The position numbers and the translations under genes are program-made. Shown here piece after piece: positions 23,701 through 35,700 of a stretch of 64,000 bases of DNA; position 1 is the first letter of the stretch; each line of letters starts with the position of its first letter. This stretch comes from Lineus longissimus. Lineage: Eukaryota > Nemertea > Pilidiophora > Heteronemertea > Lineidae. The stretch is taken from assembly GCF_910592395.1 (NCBI RefSeq), contig NC_088310.1:11479501-11543500 (forward strand), read 5' to 3'. The notes under the pieces are model-generated. The model did no database searches and had not been told where the DNA came from. It worked only from the letters and a program-made list of their open reading frames with translations.

Positions 23701-26700
23701 TTTTTCTACGGAACATCCTTTATAATAGAACAGACAGAGTGCACCAGGATGATTCACGCAATGTCAGCACTAAAATTGAATGGAATCTAGTCACCTATTA
23801 AAGGTGAAATTGATTCTAGACAGTCCCTAACAAGCTGCGACGGTCGGCTGATTCGTGCATAATAATGTTAGGAAAACCAGGCCACACTGGAGGCGGGATC
23901 TAGTAAAATGCTAATTTCGACAAAGGCCTACTCGGTTCTACCGTTCCCCTTTGTGGATCTACGAAATGTATGGCGCTACTGTAATTGTACAACAAGCATA
24001 GGATACCGGTATTCACGAGGATATCCTGTATAATTTTTTCAATTACAACCTGGCTTGCCTGCATGGATTTCGGCGATGTCATTGTTGTGCTTGGCAGACG
24101 GGTAGTTGTAAACAAGAAACACAGAAACGAAACAGAAACACAGAAACGCAGAAACGAAACGCAAAAACGAAAATCAAACGGGTTTTCATAAAAGTTGGAA
24201 TCAAGCGGCACGCCGATACTTTCCTTGCCCAATCCGTTGTTATTGTCGTTTAAAAGTAAAATCTGAGGTTGGTGGGTTGCGGCCAGCCGGAATGCAATAG
24301 AGTTGTTGAGGGGTTAAATGGAGCAACTTGGGGGGGGGGGGGGGGGGGGGGGCGGCACGATATGGGTGAAGTCTTTTGAGGTGGTGGTGTAGTCCTTTGG
24401 TAGGTTCGATTCGATTCCTACAGCATGTTATTTAAAATGAAGGTGCAGTGCAACATCTTGCCTTGTAGTGTTCAATTTACATGAAGTACCAGGATCATCC
24501 TACAAATCCCGTCTGATGCAGCACTAAATGCAAGGTACGGTACCAGTACATGGGTGAATCATTTCGACGTTATGTGAGACGTGAGAGACCAATTTTGGCG
24601 ACTAGAATAGAGTAAAGTGGGGGGGGGGGGGGCGGGCACTAGACTTGGACTTGGAGTAACTCAATCTTGCCTGCCCAGCTGCTGCCTTTAAATAGTCCCT
24701 TTAAATATATGTTTATGTTAATGAGGTTGCAGTAGGGAAGTTCAGCCTAGTGTCGTGCACAGGCCATGGAATGTACAAAAGAACAGGACTCGCTATTCGA
24801 AGGACTATTTTCTATTTACGCCGTGTAGTACATACATGTAGTGTATTGGCACGATCAGGGCCGGATGCTGCCAATCTGCGCACACGTTGATGAGGCTAAA
24901 AGGGGTATTGGGAAATGAGCATTCCTCCTCCCATTCCGACTTAATACCAGTTTTAGTTACACCCGCGTTCGCGGCCACAACCATGGCATCAAGATGGAGT
25001 CTGCAGACCAGAATTCGCCACACGACTGGTTTCTGCGTTTTGTTTCTGTGTTTCTGTGTTTCTGTTTCGTTTCTGTGTTTCTTGTTTTACAACTACCCGC
25101 AACAAGATGGAGTCTGCAGACCAGAATTCGCCACAAGACTGGTTTCTGCGTTTCGTTTCTGTGTTTCTGTGTTTCTGTTTCGTTTCTGTGTTTCTTGTTT
25201 TACAACTACCCTTGTCAGACATGACTGTGCATATAGACTACCAATAGCATGAGGTTGGATTACTTGCCAGCAAGACAGTGTAATTGTTTTCTTCCAAACA
25301 GAATAAAAGAAAGTTGTGTAGCCTTTGGTTTACACAACCTGCACCATGGAGGTCACATTATAACGATGTATACATCCACGCATTATGGACTCACTGGTAC
25401 ATCAAATGAACTTGAGTGAAGATAGCATCGCCTTGAAACTTGCCTATAATGTCGACGCATATCCTCATTTCAAGTTCCTTCATAGAAGCCGTCAGTTCGC
25501 CGGTTTCTAGCTCAATTTTAACTGGCTTATCTCTTTCCAAAGTAACTGCGGTACCTTGCCAAACAAACTGTTTGTAACTTGACGAGCTCTGAAAAAGAAA
25601 TTGAACACATACATTCATTTTACATGGTGTGTTATAGCCATGCAGCAGAATATCAGTAGTAGACACTGCCGAATATTCTGTGACGATGAGGGGGCAAAAT
25701 CAATAATGAAACAAATTGAAGGTTAGCTACTATACATGAACCCAGGTTTTTGACGAGAGCGACCTTTTACAAACTACTAGTGTACGGTCTTAGAACTTTG
25801 CGTAGTACATTGTGCATTTGCCAAGGATGTCATCTCAGTACTTATTCTTTCATATGAGATCCGAGCCGGCCGTATGCTGTTGGATCTGGCTGGCTGGTAT
25901 AACCGGATGCATGGCTTCCCTAGAATTTCGGCCATTGCCTGTGTCCACCTACATGTATCCTATCAGAAAGTCAATGTCAACAGGTTTACTTAGATATCAC
26001 TGTGACAGAGATAGAATACACGATAATTGGATGCGGTTTTCAGCAGATAATGCCTTATTTAGTTGGTCATGTATCTGATGTATTTGGGCCCAGCCAATCC
26101 TGTCTCTTCATGACGTGTATGTCATAGTCAATTTTTAAAATGTACAAAGAGTAACCTTTTCAGTTTACTTTATTTTCGTTCTTTTTCACAATGTATGGGT
26201 GAACTATGATGAAACAAAGGGTTTGTTTTCGCTTTCATTTGAAAATTCCTGCTAAATCCTTCACTTTGAAGATTAGTCATAGCTCGCTGCAGGTTTCACT
26301 GCAGGTTTCTTTCAGACACCTGGTGACCTTTGAGAACACCCCACATGGTCAGCAATGCAGTCAGTCAGGGTCTTTATGGATTGGGCCATTCAACACAATT
26401 AATGGTTCAATTACAACGATAAGCGCTGTCTGTTGCAACTGATTCCCAAACAAACCAAACATGCCAATGATTCAACCGTATTAAAATTTTGATGGCCACA
26501 CAAAAGTGGGAAGTGTTCACTTGTAATTGCGTGGCCCTTGGCCAACTCGAGCTCATACATGAAGGATTTAGATGTCTTTATCAAAGGTAATAAAGAGATT
26601 AAAATCGTAGCATAAAGATCCTAAGCAAAAATCTGCATTTGTTTCTATCGAGTACATTCTATGGAATTGCAAGTGCCAAGAAATGATGGTCGTACAGTGC

Positions 26701-29700
26701 ATGGACTCATGAAATTTTTTGAAAAGGCATAAGAAATGAAAATTAAGATTTTAGGACCTTTTTATGTCTGTAACATATTGAAGGGATGGAATTAGGCGCA
26801 TCCAAGAACAACAGATATACGACCAACTAAACATACCATACTCTACTGAAATCCCCATTCAAATATCTTATTTTATCTCTGTGACATTTGAAAAAAATGG
26901 TGGACATTTACTTTCTTGTAGGACTGTGCATGTAGTTTTAAGGTTTTGTGATGTCCGCCAAGGCGGGTAGGGAATTGGAGACCACTTCCATCAATGTTCA
27001 CACTTGTATAGGAAAGTAAAAGGACACCAAATGTATCTCAATATCTCGGAGGAATTTGGATATTTCTATCTCATATATATACATGTCGTGTATTGCTCTA
27101 ACATGTTGTTTCAACGATTCCATGCCAGAATAATATTTTTGAGTTTAGTATAACATATCAAAATTTCAAAATATCAAGAACTAATATAATTTTTAAATCT
27201 TGAAATGCCCGCTTCCAAATAAGAACAACTTTATAAACTGATCAATTCTAAGACTTTCTGTGAAAAAAAAAAAAAAAAATCTCATTTCACTTAGGAGATG
27301 CTAAAATGCTAACTAAATGCGGAGCAATTTTCATATTTTGTGATGTTTATCGTGTAAAGTGAAAAGCAAATTAGTGAAGGCTGGCACGATTCATACTGTT
27401 TTCATGAAAAGAATCAAATGACACAAACATTTCGAGAAAATTCTCCAAAATTTCAAAATTTCAAATCTCAGAAAATGATGATATTATGATATCTCCAAAT
27501 TGAAGAGATTTCTAATTTATTGTTCACAGAAAATGTTAGAATTGTTCAGTTTAGAAAACAGTTAGAATTTGGAACTTGAAATTTCAAATTTTTTTTGATA
27601 TCATGTAATTGTGATATTTTCATGATGTTGTACTCGAAACTATTATTTTGGCATGTGATCGTTTAAAACGATATGTTAGTGCAGTATATGCCATCATTAT
27701 GAGACCAAAATATCAAATTTGTTAACGATAATCAGGTGTCCTTTTTACTTGTGTACGAGTGACCAAATTCTCTGTCACCGATCTCGTATATCAATCCCAT
27801 TAGTTCGTACGCGCTCTTTTACCATGGCGTTTGTTTGAGGGTGTAATGCAAGGCCTTGTCAGACATTTGGTAATATACGGAAATTGGGGTGACAGATATT
27901 TCAAATGTATTACTCACCAACCCACTTAAAGCATGCTCGCTGTAATCAGTATCTCCGAATTTCATTATTTTCAATTTTCCGCCTGGTATCCTTCCTTTCA
28001 GAGACAAATACTCCAACTTCACAGGATGGTATGGAAATAGTAGATTGACCGTGCATTTATATTTCGTACACGCAGAGGGGAATTCGAAATCCCCTTTTTC
28101 GATTTCGTCTTTCAAGACCTTGGACGGAAAAGGGGTCACAGACTTTCCTAGGTCGTCTACGATTTCAACCTGTACGTCAGTGCTTTTTGAGGCAGTTATT
28201 TGTTGGCAACCACCTAAAATGCGAAGAAAAATTGGTGTTCGGGAATTGCTTACAAAGATGCTGCGGCTAACCGACAGGCCAAAAATTACGTATTGCTGAT
28301 CCAGGGTGAGCATTGGCGGACAATAGGCATATAGATCAATTGATATTGCTCCTAAATCTCCAAACAATAAGAATCACCGTGGCTAATCAGATCTGCATTC
28401 TGACGGGCGACTGCCATACCGACGATCTACCCGAGCCATTATTTTTACAGGGTGGTCCAAACAAACGCACAAGCATACATCCACTACCCAGAGCCCAAAA
28501 TCACTGGTATGAATGGATAGAGAATCTTTCTAGAAGAAAAATAAGACCAAGATGACTCAATTTTGTGAAGCAAGGTCGAGGCCCTTGGTGAATTGTTCCT
28601 CACAGAGCAATCAAGAGCATACACAACAGCGTCGCCTTGTAACTGCCAAAAGGATTATCCTGTGCCGGGATCCTGTGGAAAGGTCAAACAAAAATGAAGA
28701 ACACACCAATGTCGAACATGAAAATCAAACTTTATTTTTAAACTTAACAACAACTTAACATCTTATGGCACAGCCAGGCTATAAGTAATCCATTTGGCAT
28801 CAGTCTCTCCGTCCCAATACATCACCGATTGTGTCTCAGAGTTCAGTTATCGATGCATTCTACAACGTGTCCTCCTCCTTGTCTAACACATACTTCTGCT
28901 CTCCTGTACATGTCCTGCATAGTTCGAATGATCATATCCCTTGGAATGTTCCTCAGTGCTTCATCTAATCGTTCCCGCAGAATGATTAGATTTTGGGCAA
29001 AGGGGGGCACATACACGATAGATTTCACATATCCCCACATAAAGAAATAGAGACGTGTCATCATGTCCGGTGATCGAGGAGGATATTCAATGGGATGTCC
29101 CAGTCCTACGACTCTTCCAGGGAATATCTCCTGAAGCCTATCACGATTCTTCTAGCATTTAGTGACTTGAACCCGCACACACACTTATTTATGAGCATTA
29201 TTGCATAACAACTAATCCCTTTTATCTATCATGCTTCATTCGCGGTTCACTGGTAAGTATTTATCAAGGACCACTGGCTTTGCTTCACAAAAGTGGCTCT
29301 GGAGGAAAAACTGCTGGACCGAATCGAGTCATATTGGTCTTTTTTTTCTTCTAGAACGATTCTCTATCCATTCATATGAAACTATGCTTGTGCTTTTTTT
29401 GACCACAATGTATACACCCAAGGGACAATTTTCTATGGTGTCTCATAAATCGTCGTGTACTGCAAAAAACCATTGTTATATATATCGTAATTTAAAAGCT
29501 TGTTTTCCGACCTAAAGAAGATTTGGAATGCATTCATTCTTTATTCAGCCTATTTGATGTGATGATTTGCTAAATTAGTGCCATTCAAATGACCGTAGAT
29601 TGTGCCCATTCAAAAATTAACAAACAGTATTATCGATCGTTGAATGCGAACATGCTTTTTGCCTAAATCTACCTTACTTTTGAATCAAATGTCACGTGTA

Positions 29701-32700
29701 AAGATGTCAATCTCTTGGCATTAATATTTTGTGGTCTGGCGATTTCTTGACGTTGGATAGGATTTTCTGGTACTGTGGTGACTTTAAAGAGTTTCCGTGG
29801 ATTTATCCGCCTTACAACCCCTAACTGCTAGTTCCTAAAATTGTTGGATTTCCTGCTTCCTATTATATCTAGCAATGATCTATCCCAAGTACGAGTTGGG
29901 ACATGTCATGCAGGGTTTCTGAAACCGGGTGCACTGTTAATAGATTGGTATGGAGAATGAAGACATTATCGTAATGATGGCGGCGTAGGCCTTCACTGGA
30001 TTGGAGTGTGTGTGTTGGCCGAGTAACCATTGTTGCACTATCCAGTTTTGTGTATTTTCCAGTTTTGGACAAAAATCGAAATATTTCGAGAATTAGCAGG
30101 CTAAACAACACATTTTTGAAATTTTTCTTGAGCATTTGCTATGGTGCTTCACGTGAATTGGATTTACCTGGAAGAATTTTTTTGAAATCGCGGTTTTTAG
30201 TGACTTGAGGCTCACGTGCTCGGAGCCAAAAATGTCCAATTTCTGGGTCATCATGAAAGGATTCCCCTGCTTGATATTTTTTTAATAATAGGCTGAGGTG
30301 AGCCCGAAACGGTTTTCAAGTGCCGTGGACATTTCAGGCAGAAATAACACTATATTTTCAAAGAATAAACCCTCGAAACTGATTTCTATGTTTGTTAATG
30401 CAAAATAGGAGTACACTTTCTTTGTGGTTGGCTGTTAATGGAGTGAACCAAGCCGCTGTTAATGGCCGTACTCTTCGCATGTATCGAGATTGTACCTAAT
30501 TATCTCACGAATCGAAGACATGTTTGACAACTACTGCTAATAAACAGGAGAAGCCGAAGTCTTGACGATTCCTCCGATATTAAAGAGGTTCTTAATGTAC
30601 TTCTGACACTGTATTATTCAAGCTTTTCAAAGGTGTATCGCAACTTGTTCGCAATCCCAGGCATGCCGTATCAGTTCACGGACATACTGTATACGTTGCA
30701 TTGGCTGGCCACCACAAGAAGACCAGAATAGGCCTATATTACTCCTTATACATGTTTAAGGCCACGAAGAGAGTTCCATTTGTCACCATTCACTGAAATG
30801 TTGTATAATAATTTTGGAAGCTACGGATTGCCCTGTCAGCAGTCTGCTGGCACACTGACATTAACTGTCAATGAAAGTTAGGCCTTTGAAAACAATCTTA
30901 TGCAATAATGATTAGCAAGATGTTGAGGCCAAGGCAGTTGATGTTGTCAGCATGCTTGTAAGGACAATTCTTTTTCTCCTGATTTTGCACCGTCTTTGGT
31001 GCATGGACAATGGGAATGGAGCTGAGGAGGACCGTAATGAAAATGATGCTGTTGGTGATAATGAAAACGTCGTAATTCCTCGCAGACTGAACGCCTACTA
31101 ATTAGATATTCGTATCAGGCGACTTGATGAGTACCAAGGCCAAATGGGATTACTCCTTCAGAATATGGACAGCTACGTGGCATTCCCCGAAGGACCATTG
31201 CGCGATGGATACAGGAGGAGGATGAATTGCGCGAGAGACACCGAGAATCCACATACAGATTGCGACAGAGGCTAAGGCAACATTGAATTGATGACACAGG
31301 TTAGTTATCCTGGTGACCTTGGTGCATCGGGGAAATGAATCAGGTGAATGAGGTGAAATGTAGTTGGGGGCTGGTAGGCCCGCAGGTGATGTGGCCCCCT
31401 ACGAGTTTCCTCTCTCATTTCAGGTAGATGGCCAGAGGTAGAGAGACTCTTAAATGATTGGTTCCTACAGCGTCGAGAACATGGTCTTCCAATAGCTGGG
31501 AGTGACCTGATGTTCCAGGGTGAACGGTTCTTCAACATTTGGTGGCACGATCTTCCTGAGGAACAGAGAGAACATTGGATGGAACTGCGCCCTCATCTCA
31601 TACCATTTTCAGCATCAAGTGGATGGTTACAATGTTTCTTGACTCGTCATGGTATTAGCTACAGGAAGACTTGCAAAGACTCTACATCAATACCGCTCAA
31701 TGCTGCAGAGTTGGTAACGGCATTTCAAAATGAGGTCCGAAACATTATCAATGATAATGAAATACAGATTATCGTCAACATGGATGAGACTTTTGTTCTT
31801 TGGGACATCGCACCCACGTACACGTACTCTTTGAAAGGTTTGAAACAAGTTGACATACGAACTTCGCGAGGAAATGCAAAATTAGGGTGTACGGTGACTT
31901 TAGCGATGACTGCGTGTGGGAGAAAACTCCCTGCAAGTATAATATTCAAGGGTCTGCGCGATGATGGTCCAGAAATCGCTCGACTTCGGGCAACTGCCCC
32001 CAATGGTGTGCGGGTAACGGGCTCGCAAACAGGCTGGGCAAGTTGGCAGACACTGATTGCTTGGGTAAATGATTGCATCATACCGTTTGTGGGAGACAAC
32101 TTTCCATTCCTCCTAATTTGGGACATGTTCCCAGCGCACCGGCATCAACAAGTGCATGACCATGTAGAGGACGCTCCCGGGTTCATAGGGCTGATACCAG
32201 GGTGATGTACCTCACTGGTACAACCTTTGGATCTGACCATCATCCGCAGCTTCAAATGTACAATGAGACGCCTATGGAAGGAGTGGAAAATTGAGAACAA
32301 TGACATTCATGGTCGTTCCCCACAAATCACCAGGGATGCTGTAATTCAGATGGTATCAACTGCCTGGGAGAGAATTGCCCCAGAAGCAATCAACACAGCA
32401 TGGAGAGTGAGTGGGCTTGAAGGCAATCAAGAAAATCCGCCTCATCAAAATGATGAGGTACACTTTAAAGTTGATGCTGATAATCCCGAAGATGATCTTC
32501 ATTTTCTTGAAGATTTAGATGAGTGAGATTGATAGGGTAATGCTCTCCAATAAAGCCCCGTGTGTTCAAATCAATGTGTTCTTATGTCAGTTTTTCCCAC
32601 AGGCCTAGGCCTAATTCCCTGAACAATGCAGTTGATCTATGAAGGCCTAAAACATGTATAAGGAGTAATAAAGGCCTATTCTGGTCTTCTGGTGGTGGCC

Positions 32701-35700
32701 AGCAAATGCAACGTATACAGTATTACAGTAAATGCTCAGTTAACTCGGGATCAGCCAATTTTTGCAAACACATAATATGAGGCCTTTATGGGGGAGAGAA
32801 AGTTGACCACTTATTTATGGTGACAGCTGTTTCAATAGGTGTTTAAATTAACATGAAGTCAGAACATCATGCTCATTTCGTTTATTCAAGTCAGACCCCT
32901 TGGGAGTTCATTGAGTAATAGAATAAAAGTGAATAGGTCGCTCTTGTCTGCATTGGAGTGTATCCTTACACTGAATGAAAAGTCAAAATCAGTCAGCATT
33001 AGACAACTCATTACAACACTAAAAAAGACCAAATTTCAACATTGATTGGTGGAATGAGTCTCATGAGCCGAAAAGTCAACACTTTATGACAAATTCAGAC
33101 TTCTGTTACAAGTCAGTCACTGTCTTCATTGTAATCATGAAACACAATATCCTCTTCCACATCAGACAGTTCATCTTCATCAAGGAGAAGACCTCCTTCC
33201 GCCTGAGCATCGGCGTATTGTCCATTTTCACGTGGAATGAGTCCAGCTACTTGGAATCCCCGAATTGCTGCATTGGGACTTACATCAGCACATGCATGAC
33301 TTAGAATTCCTAGAACTGATAGGAGAGGGATTTTGTCACACTGTCCATCTGCATTAGTATGCTGGGTTTTCCATTCCTTCCAGTACTTACGGACCAAGGT
33401 TTTAAACCCCCTCATGACGGTTAGGTCTAGAGGCTGGGCGAGAGATGTACATCTGGCAGGGATGTCATCAAGTAAAATACCAGCTTCAACCAGAGGCTGG
33501 TAGAATTGTTCGGCCTGATGTGGGCGAAATCTGTCTACCAAAAGCAAAATTTCATTTGGATCAAAGTCTCCAACAAAGGGAAAAAAGATTTCTTCCTGCC
33601 AGTGCTGCAGTGTTCCTGCATTCTCCCACCCAGACCTTGAAGACGTTACCCTTACATTTTCTGGTATGTCATGCAGGGCTCTGATTTCCCTAACAAAACC
33701 GGGTTCCCTGAAAACGACATGAGCTGGAGCTTTCTCTCCATTTGACCCAATTGTAAGTCCAACCGTACAACCCAGTTTTGGGTTCCCCCTCGATGTCCGC
33801 ACATCAATGTTCTTTGACCCCTTTGTTGCAGCAGTATACATTGGCGGAAAATCAAGTTGGGTAAAAGTTTCATTAAAGTTAAAAATAGTGTGGACGTTAT
33901 TTTCCTGAACAGTAGTCCGTACCTCCTCTTGAAATCTAGCCACCCTCTCCTCAGCATCACGTGGTAATGTGGCAGTATCCTTGGTCTTTCGACGAAACGT
34001 GATGCACTTTCTGGCCATGAACCATGACAACCACCCATCACTAGCAACAAAGTTCACTCTTTCAGGGCGCTGGTGCCTCATTTCATCCTGTCTTTCGACA
34101 GGAAGCTCACCCCACCAATTTTCAAAGGCTACAACAGCATCCTGGCGAAGATCAGACCTGGATACAGGCAGAGCTCTCTGCCTCCTCTCAAGAAATGACT
34201 GGTGCACGGCATCTTCAACCTCAGGCCATAATCCATCATGATCAATGCGCACCCTTCGACTGTGAGCATTGTGTTCTGCCTGGTCCATGAGGTGGTCAAT
34301 GTCCTGAATCCATCCGCGCAAAGTTGAATTGGCCAATCTATGCCTCCTTGCATACTCTGCGACATTCAAAACCTGACCATGTTCAATAGCATGCTGACAG
34401 TCTAATGCATGCCGTAGACGTGCCTCCACAGGGTAGCCATGGAGTCGCCTAGACGTACCAGGACGATGACCTTCCATATCACCCTCACCATCATTAGGCA
34501 TATCCATGCAGACAACCAAACGTACAAACAACACGAAAAGGTGGATAAAAGTTGTAATCATTGTCACTGGTCAGAGGTCTGCGTATTGAATGACTGAAAC
34601 CAATTTCACTAAAAAACAAGAAAGGGTTAATTCTTTTTCTCCTACAATAGTATGAAATAGACCCAGGCCTTGGCAAAGGACACGTCTCATTCAAGTCCTC
34701 TTTCAGAAAACCAATCAACCATAGGCCTGTACACTTCTATTCACTAAAAAATCAGTGTCACATTTTACATGAATACCGTCTCTGGGCCCCATTTTATACC
34801 AAAAACTAAGTTGATCTGAAGTAGGCCTATCCCGAGGTAACTGAGCATTTACTGTATCTTACTTTCAGGTTTGAAATGTTGTCTCGATCAATTAGAAGTA
34901 CGAAGAAACTTATCATAAGGTGTCAACAAAATCCAAGTCGTCATACCAGCATTAGCGCGAAATTGGTGTATGGTAAATACGGTCACGTTAATGGTGTACC
35001 ATTGTCCACTGTGTCATGCAGTATAAAGACTTTGTCGCAAGTTATAAATTTTAGACGACGAAAGCACTCCTACTACTGCTGGTTTATTGGAAACCCATAC
35101 TAAGTGCGACGTATAATACTAAGTATAAGATTATATGTAATGCTCGACAACTACCAAACTACTTAAACATGCAGGATATTTGAACTAATCACTTGTACAT
35201 TGCATTACAACTAGTATTTTTGGTGCTCGTTTCATACCATGAATGGAAAAAAATATTGTGATGTCGGGTGGGTTTTTTCTTCCTTCGTTGAGTATCGGTT
35301 ATTTCAAGTGTTCACGGGGACCCCCTCAGCCTAAGGGTCCTTAGGCTGAGGGAGTCCCCGTGTGCATGAGAGGTGCCCTAAGTTTCTTTTCATATTATTG
35401 AAGTACACCATGTGCCACATCAAAAAAGTTTGGGTAGACCTTTAGTCTAGATCACAGTCTCATGATGTGTGCGATGGTGATACGCATATACGGCCTGTCT
35501 GCTACATGTACTCAACACAGGTGCGGCTTGGCATATTTTCTTTCGTTACGAGGGTGACTATAGGAAGGAGCTAGGAATAAGAGTGGGTCTTCATGCAACT
35601 TATATGCACATTTTGTGGACTGGGGCGTGTTTAATTCACCGATATCTATGATAATACTGGAAAGGGGACGAGTTAAGCCACGCTTAGGGACGTTGTGTGT

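Noticed and set aside
24380-24420. ggttcgattcgattcc resembling a tRNA T-loop
   Set aside because: No acceptor stem, D-arm or anticodon arm can be built around it.
24989-25252. Several overlapping frames rich in F, C, V, S or T, E, K
   Set aside because: Both strands are open because of the cagaaac/gtttctg repeat in the duplicated transposon end.
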